A stretch of DNA of 64,000 nucleotides, from NCBI RefSeq assembly GCF_944323605.1, contig NZ_CALUTC010000001.1, positions 62,001-126,000 on the forward strand, read 5' to 3'. The position numbers were made by a program, and so were the translations under genes. Origin of the DNA: an uncultured Campylobacter sp. (lineage in GTDB: Bacteria > Campylobacterota > Campylobacteria > Campylobacterales > Campylobacteraceae). Each line of letters starts with the position of its first letter. Position 1 is the first letter of the stretch. This document shows, in pieces, positions 9,572 to 18,523 of the stretch. The notes beneath the pieces were generated by a model. It was not told the origin of the DNA and ran no database searches. It was given only the letters and a program-made list of their open reading frames with translations.

Positions 9572-9580
9572 GGAATTGTT

Positions 9581-10699
9581 ATGGAAAATATTGTTATTTT
9601 ATTTGAAAAATTACTTTTAGATGGCACAAGTAAGACCGGCGAGTTAATAGAGGAATTAGCCTATAATCTTTTTCTAAAACAAAAGCAAAACAATTCTCTT
9701 AGCACTGCAGTTTTGTTTGAATTTTTTGATATTTTGCAAAAAAATTCTTTGCTAGATGATGAGAATTCCACAAAACTAATCAAAGCTTTTGTTAGGGTTA
9801 GCGTAAAAGATGAAGAAAATATTTTGTATCAATATATAAGAGAATTAGAGCTTTTAAATTCTAAGATAAAAAGACAAAAAAATATTGTGAAAAATGAACT
9901 TAGCAGTAAATTTTTTGAGATAAAACAAAAGATAGATGATAAGAATTTTAAAGTGCAAATATCAAATTCGCTAAATGAAGCACTTTTGTTTGAGTTAGAA
10001 ACGCTTGATATACTGAAAGAAACAGCAGAAAGTGCATTTATAACCACACTTGAAAAGGCTGAAGATGTGGAGATAACGTCTTCTGTTATAGCTAGACAAC
10101 TTGTATTTAACACCATAGGCGAGAGTGATTTCAAAAAGGAAAAGATTTTAAAGGCATCTAAGACTGTTTTAGAGTGTGCTTTTGATTTAGCCAATGAATC
10201 TAAAATATTTGCAAAAGAGCTGTGTATAGGGGCTATAAAGGGCGTAAGAGATGGCATAAGTCTTGGTATAGAAAAATTTAAAAAAAGTTTTGCATACTGT
10301 ATAGTAGAGGAGGATATAAACGCTAAAGAAAAGGAATTAATTGATATAGAAGATGATTTTATAGCTATACTTAGAGCAGAGCTTAAAAAATACAACGACC
10401 CGGCAAAAAGTATAATACAAAATTTATTAGAAAATGAGCTTGATACCTTATTTGCGAAGCTCAAAAGACTTGCTAATGAAAGCAAAGAACAGCTTTTATT
10501 ATCCCTTAATGAGCTTAAGAAAAATCCAAAAATAGATGATTTTAACAAACTTGCCCAAAGCAAGATAAATTCTTTCAAACAAGAGCTTTCCAAGCTTGAA
10601 AAAGTTAATGATGATAGATACAAGGAATTAAACAAAAATGAAGCTAAGATGCTTGGAATTAGTTTATGGCAAAAGGCTAAAAAACTTCTTGGAAAGTGA
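9581..10699 (+). CDS. Conserved hypothetical coiled-coil protein
   Basis: A 372-residue, mostly helical and strongly charged protein with no catalytic motif that I recognise. Heptad-like stretches occur near 85-130 and 290-350. A short glycine-containing hydrophobic helix (CIGAIKGVRDGISLGIEKF, near 216-234) interrupts the charged sequence and could touch a membrane. No signal peptide. A GAGGA ribosome site lies 7 bases before the ATG, and the gene follows the DUF493 gene by 9 bases. An equivalent gene follows moaC in C. jejuni, so it is conserved in the genus. Function unknown. Confidence 0.7.
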   Translation: MENIVILFEKLLLDGTSKTGELIEELAYNLFLKQKQNNSLSTAVLFEFFDILQKNSLLDDENSTKLIKAFVRVSVKDEENILYQYIRELELLNSKIKRQKNIVKNELSSKFFEIKQKIDDKNFKVQISNSLNEALLFELETLDILKETAESAFITTLEKAEDVEITSSVIARQLVFNTIGESDFKKEKILKASKTVLECAFDLANESKIFAKELCIGAIKGVRDGISLGIEKFKKSFAYCIVEEDINAKEKELIDIEDDFIAILRAELKKYNDPAKSIIQNLLENELDTLFAKLKRLANESKEQLLLSLNELKKNPKIDDFNKLAQSKINSFKQELSKLEKVNDDRYKELNKNEAKMLGISLWQKAKKLLGK

Positions 10700-10747
10700 T
10701 ATTTAGTTTCTTATTTGTTTGAGTTTGCGTAAAATTAGCTTTATTGT

Positions 10748-11512
10748 TTAGAAAAATAAAGATTGCATATTTTCAAAAACCTTTAAGGTGAGTTCTTTGA
10801 AATACTGCATCATAATTGCTAAAACAGTTATTAAAACAACAAAGGCTATGGCTATTTTTATCGGGTATCCCACTACAAGTAGATTAAATTGAGGCATAGT
10901 TTTCATTAATAATCCAAAAATTAAATCCATAAGCAATATTATGGCTAAAACTGGAAAAGCCATAGTAAAGCCTATTAAAAATATATTTACCATAGACATT
11001 ATGATATATTGCATAAAATTTTCGCTGGGATAAAAAGCTCCTAGAGTTATATGACCTAGCGAATGGCTTAAAAATAGCAAAATTAGATGATGTCCATCAA
11101 AAGCTAAAAATACCAATAAGGCTATCAGGTATAAAAATTGAGAAGTTATAGGCATATTTGCACCAGAACCAGGATCTACTATACTTGCCATAGTAAAACC
11201 CATAGTAAAAGAAATTTGCTCCCCAGCCATCTGTATTATGGCAAAGAGCATTTGCAAGATTATACCACTTATCATTCCAAGCAAGGCTTCGCTTAAAATT
11301 TGTAAGATGAAAAAAGTATTATATTGAGGGGTATCTAGTTTTGCCAATGGGAATAAAAACATTGTAAGAAAAAATGATAAAGTAGCTTTTATAACAACTG
11401 GTATGTTATTATGCGAAAAAAATGGAAAAAAAACAAAAACACCGCTAACTCTTGCGAAAAGAAGCATAAATTTAGCAACATTTTCATCGCCTAGATAATT
11501 AACAAATTCCAT
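10748..11512 (-). CDS. fliR: Flagellar export apparatus protein FliR
   Basis: Inner-membrane component of the flagellar type III export gate, acting with FliP, FliQ and FlhB. About 254 residues with several hydrophobic helices; the MAGEQISFTMGFTMASIVDPGS segment region and the terminal KELTLKVF stretch are typical. I place the start at the ATG at 11512 (MEFVNYLG) instead of an upstream ATG at 11560, which would add 16 residues read from within the neighbouring ATPase gene. The gene then overlaps that ATPase by 14 bases. It stands outside any flagellar cluster, at the end of the rpsB-tsf operon. Confidence 0.88.
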   Translation of the reverse strand: MEFVNYLGDENVAKFMLLFARVSGVFVFFPFFSHNNIPVVIKATLSFFLTMFLFPLAKLDTPQYNTFFILQILSEALLGMISGIILQMLFAIIQMAGEQISFTMGFTMASIVDPGSGANMPITSQFLYLIALLVFLAFDGHHLILLFLSHSLGHITLGAFYPSENFMQYIIMSMVNIFLIGFTMAFPVLAIILLMDLIFGLLMKTMPQFNLLVVGYPIKIAIAFVVLITVLAIMMQYFKELTLKVFENMQSLFF

Positions 11513-12134
11513 CTTTATTAAACCGGTAAATTTTATCGCATAAGGAAGCCAATTTATCATCGTGCGTTACAAAAATCATAGCGGCTTTGTTGTTTCTAAC
11601 ATAATTTTTTAATATGTTTATGACATTTGTCGCATTTTCATTATCTAAGTTCCCAGTAGCTTCATCTGCAAAGATTATCTTAGGATTTTTACACAGCACC
11701 CTAGCTATGCTCACTCTTTGCTGTTGTCCTCCACTTAATTTTCCCACTTTTTTTAATACAAGCTCATCTATTCCAAGATTTTTTAATATATCTTTGTTTA
11801 GTTCATTTCCCGATAAAACCGTTGCAAGTTCTATGTTTTCAAATGCCGAAAAACCTTTAAATAAATAATGTGCTTGAAATATAATGCCAAAAAAATACCT
11901 TCTTATTTTAAGTCTTTCATTATCGCTTAGTTTATAAATATCATAATCTTTGAAAAAAACTTTGCCTGATTTAGGTTTTAGCAGTGTGGATAAAATATGA
12001 AGTAGGGTAGATTTGCCACAACCACTACTTCCTTGAATGGCTATACATTGCCCTTCATTTATACTCAAATTTAAATTCGTAAATAGCGGATAATCAAAAC
12101 TATGACTTATATTATCTGCTCTTAGAATTTCCAT
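11499..12134 (-). CDS. ABC transporter ATP-binding protein (LolD/FtsE-like)
   Basis: A 211-residue ATPase of the LolD/MacB/FtsE group. Walker A GSSGCGKST (near 36-44), signature LSGGQQQR (near 133), Walker B IIFADEATGNLD and switch His in FVTHDD are all present. No permease is encoded next to it, so the partner must be elsewhere; a LolCE-type lipoprotein release system or FtsX are possible. It lies one base after the tsf stop and overlaps fliR, indicating one transcript from rpsB through fliR. Confidence 0.8.
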   Translation of the reverse strand: MEILRADNISHSFDYPLFTNLNLSINEGQCIAIQGSSGCGKSTLLHILSTLLKPKSGKVFFKDYDIYKLSDNERLKIRRYFFGIIFQAHYLFKGFSAFENIELATVLSGNELNKDILKNLGIDELVLKKVGKLSGGQQQRVSIARVLCKNPKIIFADEATGNLDNENATNVINILKNYVRNNKAAMIFVTHDDKLASLCDKIYRFNKDGIC

Positions 12135-12135
12135 T

Positions 12136-13203
12136 TTAATTCATTTGTGCTGCGACTTCTGCTGCAAAGTCCTCGCTTTTTTTCTCAAGCCCTTCGCCCA
12201 CCTCAAATCTTATAAATTCAACTATTTTTATTTTTGTGCCAAGTTCTTTTTCTTTTTGTTCTATGACTTGCTCAACTGTTTTTTTATCATCAAGCACAAA
12301 AAATTGTCCCATTAAGGTAAGTTTAGAATCTAGCTGGGAATTGTCTGCTATAAAGCTATTTATTTTTCCAGGTATTATATTTTGCCAGATTTTTTCTGGT
12401 TTATTTTGGGCTTTTAGTTCAGCTTTTATCTCATCTTCCTTAGCCTTTATAATTTCATCGCTTAGCTGTTTTCTACTCGCGTATTGCGGGATTTTATGCT
12501 CTATTTTTCCAAGCCTTCTTCTTTCTTCGTTATCTTTTTGAAGTTCCGCTACCAAAGCTTTGTATTCTTTTTCTATAAATTCTAAATCTAAATCCTCATA
12601 AGAAAGATAAGTAGGTTTCATAGCTGTTATATGCATACAAAGCTGTTTTAAAAAATCAGGCAATTTCTTAGCACCTTCCTCGCTATCGCAAGCTGCTGCT
12701 ATTATTACTCCGACCCTTCCATTTGTATGTATATAGCCATTTACTACACCTTTATCTGATGCTTTTAAGGTGGCAAATCTCCTAACTACTAAATTTTCTC
12801 CTATAGTAGCAATTTGGCTTTTTAGATATTCTTCAAATTTTACGTCATTTATTATGCTTGTATGAAGTTCTTCTATGTTTTGTAAATTATTGCTTTGAAT
12901 ATGTGTTGTAGTATCTTTGGTAAGTGCTATAAACTGTTCATTTTTAGCAACAAAATCTGTTTCAGAATTTATTTCGCTAACAGTAGCTGTTTTAAAATCA
13001 TCACTCACCTTCACATCAACAAGTCCTTCAGCCGCCAAGCGATCCGCTTTTTTGGCAGCTTTTGTAAGACCTTTTTCTCTTAGGTATTGAACGGCTTTTT
13101 CAAAGTCTCCATTTACCTCTTTAAGAGCATTTTTGCAGTCCATCATACCTGCACCAGTGCTTTCTCTAAGTTCTTTTACCATTTGTGCAGTTATTTCAGC
13201 CAT
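12136..13203 (-). CDS. tsf: Elongation factor Ts
   Basis: Guanine nucleotide exchange factor for EF-Tu. The N-terminal UBA-like domain reads VKELRESTGAGMMDCKNAL, and the signature TDFVAKNEQF follows near 80-90. At 355 residues it is longer than the E. coli protein (about 280) because of an internal charged segment near 215-265, a length also usual in epsilonproteobacteria. The start shares a base with the rpsB stop region, as expected for a ribosomal protein S2-EF-Ts operon. Confidence 0.95.
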   Translation of the reverse strand: MAEITAQMVKELRESTGAGMMDCKNALKEVNGDFEKAVQYLREKGLTKAAKKADRLAAEGLVDVKVSDDFKTATVSEINSETDFVAKNEQFIALTKDTTTHIQSNNLQNIEELHTSIINDVKFEEYLKSQIATIGENLVVRRFATLKASDKGVVNGYIHTNGRVGVIIAAACDSEEGAKKLPDFLKQLCMHITAMKPTYLSYEDLDLEFIEKEYKALVAELQKDNEERRRLGKIEHKIPQYASRKQLSDEIIKAKEDEIKAELKAQNKPEKIWQNIIPGKINSFIADNSQLDSKLTLMGQFFVLDDKKTVEQVIEQKEKELGTKIKIVEFIRFEVGEGLEKKSEDFAAEVAAQMN

Positions 13204-14012
13204 TATTCTTTTTCTCCTTTAAAATCTTCCTCGATAAATTCATCTTCCATAGCTTCTTTTAGAACCTCTTCTTTTTCTTCCTCGCTAATCTCTTCTTTTT
13301 CTGTTTCATTACCTATTAAATCAGCATCTTGCTCTCTTAAATTTTTTCCTTCATTTATAGCTTCAGCCATTTCTTGGCAAAAAAGTTGCACAGAGCGAAT
13401 CGCATCATCATTTCCAGGTATAGGATATGTAACTAAGTCAGGATCACAATTAGTATCAAGTGGAGCAACTACAGGAATTTTTAGCTTATTTGCTTCTGTA
13501 ACAGCTATCTTTTCTTTTACTGTATCTATTACAAATATCATATCAGGCGGACTTTTTAAGTGTCTTATGCCCCCAAGATATGCTATAAGTTTTTCTTTTT
13601 TTCTTGATAGCATCAAAGCTTCTTTTTTTGTTAGCAGATCAACACTTCCATCTTCTTCCATTTTTTCTATTATTTCTAGCTTTCTTATAGACTGTTTTAT
13701 AGTCCCAAAATTTGTCATCATGCCACCTAGCCATCTGTGATTTACATAAGGCATACCACATTTTTCAGCATATTCTTTAATTGCTACACTTGCTTGTTTT
13801 TTAGTTCCAACAAATAATATGGTTTTTCCTTCAGCAGCAGCATCTCTTACTATATTGTAAGTGTATCTAAAATACCTAAGGGTCTTTTGTAGGTCTATTA
13901 CATAAATTCCCTTTCTCTCTCCAAAGATGTATTTTTTCATCTTAGGATTCCAGCGTCTGGTTTGGTGTCCGAAATGAACCCCGCATTCTAGCAAGTCTCT
14001 CATACTTACCAT
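13203..14012 (-). CDS. rpsB: 30S ribosomal protein S2
   Basis: Ribosomal protein of the 30S head-body junction that helps load S1. The sequence begins [20 protein letters not shown], the S2 signature, and has FVGTKKQA and VDTNCDPD-like core motifs ([12 protein letters not shown]). About 269 residues, with an acidic C-terminal tail rich in Glu (near 235-265) beyond the core domain. A strong AGGAG ribosome site lies 5 bases upstream. The 5' leader holds inverted repeats described separately. Confidence 0.95.
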   Translation of the reverse strand: MVSMRDLLECGVHFGHQTRRWNPKMKKYIFGERKGIYVIDLQKTLRYFRYTYNIVRDAAAEGKTILFVGTKKQASVAIKEYAEKCGMPYVNHRWLGGMMTNFGTIKQSIRKLEIIEKMEEDGSVDLLTKKEALMLSRKKEKLIAYLGGIRHLKSPPDMIFVIDTVKEKIAVTEANKLKIPVVAPLDTNCDPDLVTYPIPGNDDAIRSVQLFCQEMAEAINEGKNLREQDADLIGNETEKEEISEEEKEEVLKEAMEDEFIEEDFKGEKE

Positions 14013-14030
14013 ATTTTCTCCTTAATAATA

Positions 14031-14091
14031 TTTAGGTTTTTTCCTCCGTGCCCATTAGCTTTAAAGCAACCTAAAAAGAATTGACACGTGT
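14031..14091 (-). promoter_or_regulatory. Structured 5' leader of rpsB
   Basis: An 8-base inverted repeat (14031-14038 with 14068-14075) encloses a segment that holds a 10-base palindrome GCTTTAAAGC (14058-14067). A further palindrome ACACGTGT lies at 14084-14091. All are upstream of the rpsB ribosome site and probably transcribed. S2 represses its own operon through the leader in E. coli; whether this leader acts that way is inference. Confidence 0.4.
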
Positions 14092-14170
14092 GAAGTGAAA
14101 AGTAGATTTTACTTTATATAAGTTTATATTTTGCTTACTTTATTTGATTTTTTTAAAGATTTATGTGTAT

Positions 14171-14196
14171 AAGCATTTGCCAAGTGGCAAATGCTT
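14171..14196 (-). terminator. Hairpin downstream of petC
   Basis: Perfect 11-base inverted repeat (14171-14181 with 14186-14196) around a 4-base loop, five bases after the petC stop. It has no strong U run on either side, so it may be a transcript end protected by a stem instead of a classic intrinsic terminator. Confidence 0.55.
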
Positions 14197-14201
14197 TATT
14201 A

Positions 14202-15377
14202 TTAGTGCAGGTTAGACCATACTTTGCGTTTCCAAGCTATAGCAAATACACTTAGGATTGCAAAGAATATCATTATATATATACCCAAACTTTCTCTTTC
14301 TTCTTTTTTACTGTCTCCAACTTTTTCTATATAAGAAAGAACCCTATCTTGAGACTCTTTATTTAAGCCAACTCTAGGCATAGCAGTTCCAGCTATAAGT
14401 TTTTGAGTATTGTTTGTAAAATTGTATATATATTCATACCCTCTTGAGCGAATCATCATAGATAAATCAGGTGGAATTTTTCCTAAGTATCCAAGTAAAT
14501 CATTATGAGCTGACAAAGATTTAAATGAATCGTATTTCATATCATGACAACGTCCACAAGCTTCTATGAAAAGATTTTTATCTTTTGCAAAAACCAATTC
14601 TTTATCTATCATAGTTTTATTTGCTTCAGGGCTTAAACCTTCAATTTTAGAATACTTCTCTTCTATAGCCTTTTTAAATTCCGCAGTTTTAGCTTCATTG
14701 TATTGTTTTCCCACTTCTTTTAAATAGGCTATAACATTGGCTATATTTTCATTCACAACTCCTGTAGGATCGCCTATACTTTCATTATAAGCTGTCATTA
14801 CAAAGGCATCGCCAAATTTATGATCCACCTTTAAAGCTACTGAAGGATTATATATAAGAGCAGCCAAAAATTTTTCATCATAAAGCAAACCAGCTGAACT
14901 TAGATCAGGAGGTAATACACCGTATATGGAAGAATCCGGAATGTTTGCTTCAAGTCCAGCACTTTTTAAGCCATGACAAGCATAACAATTTGTTGCAAAA
15001 AATTCAGCCCCCTTACTAGCATCACCCTTGCTTAAATCACCCATTTGTTCCACTCTATCCCAAAGTTTTTGATTATCATCTAAACTTTTTTGTGCCACAT
15101 CTAAACTTTTTTGTGCTCCACTTAACTTTGCCTCAGCAGCTTTTATAAGCTCTGCGTCATTACTTGTTTTTGCTTTTTCTAGCTCCGCATTTGCTAACTC
15201 TAATTCTTTTTTTCTAAGATCAACAACTGACTGTGCAAAATTTATATCTTCTTCTGAGAAATTAAAATTTGCTGGAGAAACGTGAGGTTTCATTACAGAA
15301 TGTGCGTAAGGTTCAACCCCCCAATAAACTAGAGCTGTGAAACAAGCTACAACTAAAAATATTTTAAATTCTCTCAT
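14202..15377 (-). CDS. petC: Ubiquinol-cytochrome c reductase diheme cytochrome c subunit
   Basis: Cytochrome c subunit of the bc1 complex, taking electrons from the Rieske protein to periplasmic cytochromes. An N-terminal membrane anchor (about 5-20) is followed by two heme sites, CYACH (131-135) and CGRCH (274-278), giving a diheme protein as in other epsilonproteobacteria. A C-terminal membrane helix lies near 362-384. Before the first heme, residues about 48-108 form a charged helical coiled coil with a duplicated heptad AQKSLDx (88-101), encoded by a 21-bp tandem repeat. It follows petB by 2 bases. Confidence 0.92.
   Translation of the reverse strand: MREFKIFLVVACFTALVYWGVEPYAHSVMKPHVSPANFNFSEEDINFAQSVVDLRKKELELANAELEKAKTSNDAELIKAAEAKLSGAQKSLDVAQKSLDDNQKLWDRVEQMGDLSKGDASKGAEFFATNCYACHGLKSAGLEANIPDSSIYGVLPPDLSSAGLLYDEKFLAALIYNPSVALKVDHKFGDAFVMTAYNESIGDPTGVVNENIANVIAYLKEVGKQYNEAKTAEFKKAIEEKYSKIEGLSPEANKTMIDKELVFAKDKNLFIEACGRCHDMKYDSFKSLSAHNDLLGYLGKIPPDLSMMIRSRGYEYIYNFTNNTQKLIAGTAMPRVGLNKESQDRVLSYIEKVGDSKKEERESLGIYIMIFFAILSVFAIAWKRKVWSNLH
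15077..15116 (-). repeat. 21-bp tandem duplication inside petC
   Basis: A 19-base unit (CATCTAAACTTTTTTGTGC on the plus strand) occurs at 15077-15095 and again, identical, at 15098-15116, a period of 21 bases. It encodes two successive heptads of the PetC coiled coil and keeps the reading frame. Each unit also holds a T6 run. Confidence 0.85.
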
Positions 15378-15379
15378 TC

Positions 15380-16636
15380 TTAACCCCTTTTATTTTCTGC
15401 TCTTGTGATTAGAGGTAGCACCACTATTAAGAGCAATAAAAATGTTATAGAAGCAAAGAAACCAACCCAGGCATTAACTCCAGTAGGAGGCAGTTTGCCA
15501 TACACAGTTAGCACTATCATATCTATAAGCAAAATCCAAAACCATATGAAAAATTTAGGTCTATGGTGTGCAGGTTTTACAACATCACTTCTATCTAGCC
15601 AAGGCAATAAGAAGAATATAATTTGAGCTATACCAAATGCTGCTAAACCTATGTCAAAAGCGGCTATTTTTAGTCCAAAAATATTAATATCAAAAAAGAA
15701 TCCTCTTAATACTTCATAAGACCATAAGAAATACCACTCAGGATATATATGTGCTGGAGTTTGTAAAGCATTTGCAGGGTCAAAATTTATAGGATCCATT
15801 GCGAAATTAAATTTAAAACATACCAAATAGAAAAAGAAAATCATAAATATGCAAATATACATAAAGTCTTTAGATAAGAATGCAGGCCAAAAAGGTATAA
15901 CTTTTGAACCTCTTGTATCACCTTTTTTGTATTTTTCAGCTTCTATATCAAAATCTATTTCTTCTGCTATTTCGTTATTAACGTGAGGTATGCGAAGTGC
16001 GTAGAAGTGAAATACTATAACCATTATTATTACTATAGGTAATAAACATACGTGTAGCATAAAGAATCTAGTTAATGTAGGGTCAGCAACAGCATAATCA
16101 CCTCTTATCCATATAACAAGCTCATCTCCTATAAAAGGCACACCACCAAAAAGTTGAGTAATAACTTGTGCAGCCCAAAAGCTCATTTGTCCCCAAGGAA
16201 GCATATATCCACTAAAAGCTTCTGCAGAGAAAAGAACAAAAAGAAGCATACCGCTTATCCATATCATTTCTCTACCTCTTTTGTAAGAGCCATAATATAT
16301 AGCAGTAAACATATGTATGTAAATGATTAAAAATATCACAGAGGCTGCGACACCGTGCATATGTCTCCAAAGCCAACCATATTCAACTTCTTGCATTATA
16401 GTTTTATTCACACTATCAAATGCTAAAGCTGCATCTGGTTTGTAATACATAAGCAAAAACAAACCACTTATAAAAAGTATTGTAAAAAGAACAGTTAAAA
16501 TAACACCCATAGCCCATAAGAAATTTATTTGCTTAGGTATCCAGTATTCAACCATTAAAACATTCATCAACTTTTTAACGGCTAGTCTTTGATCAAGCCA
16601 GTCAATAATCCCTTCCGATTTTCTAATATGTGCCAT
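15380..16636 (-). CDS. petB: Ubiquinol-cytochrome c reductase cytochrome b
   Basis: Membrane core of the bc1 complex with the two b hemes and quinone sites. At 418 residues it is a complete fused cytochrome b. Heme-ligating His residues occur in WLWRHMHGV and FMLHVCLLP/FHFYALRIPH segments. The quinol-site PEWY motif is seen in IYPEWYFLW near 298. Eight or more membrane helices are evident. It sits between petA and petC with 1-2 base gaps, a tight operon. Confidence 0.95.
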   Translation of the reverse strand: MAHIRKSEGIIDWLDQRLAVKKLMNVLMVEYWIPKQINFLWAMGVILTVLFTILFISGLFLLMYYKPDAALAFDSVNKTIMQEVEYGWLWRHMHGVAASVIFLIIYIHMFTAIYYGSYKRGREMIWISGMLLFVLFSAEAFSGYMLPWGQMSFWAAQVITQLFGGVPFIGDELVIWIRGDYAVADPTLTRFFMLHVCLLPIVIIMVIVFHFYALRIPHVNNEIAEEIDFDIEAEKYKKGDTRGSKVIPFWPAFLSKDFMYICIFMIFFFYLVCFKFNFAMDPINFDPANALQTPAHIYPEWYFLWSYEVLRGFFFDINIFGLKIAAFDIGLAAFGIAQIIFFLLPWLDRSDVVKPAHHRPKFFIWFWILLIDMIVLTVYGKLPPTGVNAWVGFFASITFLLLLIVVLPLITRAENKRG

Positions 16637-16637
16637 A

Positions 16638-17141
16638 TTAAGCCTCCGCTATCATTTTTTGGTATTCAGGACCTTCTTCGCCTAAAACGAGTTTTGTCCC
16701 ATCTATTCTGAATGGAGGTATATCAAGTGGTCTAGGAGGTGGTCCAAAGGTATTTATACCATCTGTATTAAATTCTCCGCCGTGACAGGCACATTTAAAT
16801 TTTTGCTCACTTGCTGAAAAAGCAGGAATACAACCTAAATGTGTGCAAAGTCCTATTAAAACCACATAAGGAGAATTATTTATGCTTATTTCTCTCTTTG
16901 GATTTTGAGACATTTGAGCACTTTTTTTGAGGATAAATATAGGTTTTTTACGCCATTCTATTGTCCTTAATTCACCTTCTTGCATAGACGATAAATCAAC
17001 TGTGGTAAATCCAGCAGCCCTAACACTAGGAAGCGGATCCCAAGTCTTTTTCATAGCAACAAGTGAAAAAACTCCACCAACAGCAGCCACTGTGCCAAAT
17101 GCAAAGCCTATAAAGCTTCGCCTACCTTGCGATGCTACCAT
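16638..17141 (-). CDS. petA: Ubiquinol-cytochrome c reductase Rieske iron-sulfur subunit
   Basis: Rieske 2Fe-2S protein of the bc1 complex. The start carries a twin-arginine-like signal (GRRSFIG, 6-12) and a hydrophobic anchor to about 30. Cluster boxes are CTHLGC (C99, H101, C104) and CACHG (C117, C119-H120). At 167 residues it is standard. AAGGAC provides the ribosome site. First gene of petABC. Confidence 0.95.
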   Translation of the reverse strand: MVASQGRRSFIGFAFGTVAAVGGVFSLVAMKKTWDPLPSVRAAGFTTVDLSSMQEGELRTIEWRKKPIFILKKSAQMSQNPKREISINNSPYVVLIGLCTHLGCIPAFSASEQKFKCACHGGEFNTDGINTFGPPPRPLDIPPFRIDGTKLVLGEEGPEYQKMIAEA

Positions 17142-17263
17142 TATAAGTCCTTTCTTAAAACTTTATATAAAATTTTAGTAACTTGTCATTTTATCTAAGA
17201 AAAAATAAAAATATTCTTTAAACGCATATATAAAAATATCGCCATTGTTACCTTTTGAAATTC

Positions 17264-18523
17264 TTATATCTTTTTACATTCAAGTTGCAATGTATTGTCT
17301 TTTTCTTTAAATGTGTATATATACTCGTTGCAAGGATAAGAAATTTCTTTTTTTAAGTTTTTTCTATCACTTTTTTGGGTTAAAGCAAAAGGTATGGTGT
17401 TGTTTATAAGCGTTTTTATAGACATTCCTAGACCGTGTGTTAAATTTTTAATAAATTTTCCATCTATTTGTTCTTCTTTTTCAATCATAAAAAGCTTAGC
17501 ATCATATCCGTATTGCTTAAATAATGCATAACATAATTCTTTATCAGCAGCAGGTGCTAAGTCACCGTCAAAACGCGAGTGATAAGATATGTATTTTGCT
17601 TTAAAAATTTCTGCTTGAATTTTTATATGCTCTTCATCTAAAATTGTGCGAATTCTTTCTCTTGATTTTGAAAAATAATTTTTAGAAAATTTATTTGTAG
17701 TCCAAAATGTTTTATCAAAAATAAAATCGCTTATATTTTTCCCTAATCTAATAGAACAACTTGGATATTTTACATAGTCAATTTCTTTTCCAAAGCCTAT
17801 GAGACGCCAAGGTATTTTTACATAAGATGAGTTGTCTATCACAAAATCCACGTTCCAAGGTGAAATTTTAGCTACTAAATTTGCTAAATATCCTCCGTGG
17901 GAGCTTCCTAAAAATATAGTTTTTAGATCCTCTAAATGCCCCCCCCCGTTTGCTATTTTAAATGGCGGGTCTTTTTTGATGTGAAGCAAGGCATTTACTA
18001 TATCAGTAGCGCTCATAATACCAAAATTGTTGTATTCATTTTTTGCAGGAAAGAAGGTAGAAGTTATGTTCATATTATAAGATTTTTCTAATTCAAATTT
18101 TTCTTTCTTTTTTTGTATTTTTTCATCTAAATATCTAGAAAGTTCTATTATTTCATTATTTTTTATTTTCTTTATCGGTAGAAATTTTTTTGGAATTTTT
18201 AAATTTAAGCTTTTGCAAATTTCATTAAACACAAATTCATCTACATCATCAAAGCCTAAAGTGCAACCAAGTTGAGGACGGTTGGCTATGCAGTGATAAG
18301 CCACTGAGCAAACTGCCACAGAAAAAGTATTTGCACAATGTAATGCTAGTTTGTTTTGATATATTTGGTTGTTATCTGCGCCAAGTCCTGGTATTATAAA
18401 CAAAATAGCTTCTATTTCCTTTTCATCATCAAAAGTAAGACTAAATTCTAGTAAGCTTTCTCTTTTTATATCAAGCTCTACATCATCACAGGATTTTATT
18501 TTGTATTCTTTAGTTTGTAACAT
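17264..18523 (-). CDS. DUF2920 family protein, phase-variable, ON
   Basis: A 419-residue protein of the DUF2920 family, which in C. jejuni forms a multi-copy set with poly-G tracts. The fold looks like an alpha/beta hydrolase: a nucleophile-elbow-like GSSHGGY near 208-214 and a late His in LTHGLGMS. No signal peptide; reaction and substrate are unknown, and related genes lie in flagellin-modification regions. A run of nine G (plus-strand C, 17939-17947) encodes Gly 193-195 and is in frame, so the gene reads through. The ATG overlaps the mnmG stop region by 14 bases, so it is probably translated from the mnmG message. Confidence 0.83.
   Translation of the reverse strand: MLQTKEYKIKSCDDVELDIKRESLLEFSLTFDDEKEIEAILFIIPGLGADNNQIYQNKLALHCANTFSVAVCSVAYHCIANRPQLGCTLGFDDVDEFVFNEICKSLNLKIPKKFLPIKKIKNNEIIELSRYLDEKIQKKKEKFELEKSYNMNITSTFFPAKNEYNNFGIMSATDIVNALLHIKKDPPFKIANGGGHLEDLKTIFLGSSHGGYLANLVAKISPWNVDFVIDNSSYVKIPWRLIGFGKEIDYVKYPSCSIRLGKNISDFIFDKTFWTTNKFSKNYFSKSRERIRTILDEEHIKIQAEIFKAKYISYHSRFDGDLAPAADKELCYALFKQYGYDAKLFMIEKEEQIDGKFIKNLTHGLGMSIKTLINNTIPFALTQKSDRKNLKKEISYPCNEYIYTFKEKDNTLQLECKKI
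17939..17947 (-). repeat. G9 homopolymer (contingency tract) in the DUF2920 gene
   Basis: Nine consecutive C on the plus strand (G on the coding strand) about 193 codons into the gene. In Campylobacter, G tracts of this length slip at high rates. Gain or loss of one G would truncate the product just before the putative catalytic Ser. Confidence 0.9.

Noticed and set aside
9829-10635. 268-residue minus-strand frame over the coiled-coil gene
   Set aside because: Ser/Leu/Phe-rich shadow of a Lys/Glu-rich helical gene; no ribosome site, and the plus-strand gene has a proper operon position.
13087-13740. 217-residue plus-strand frame over rpsB and tsf
   Set aside because: Ser/Phe-rich composition typical of an antisense shadow; both genes below it are certain.
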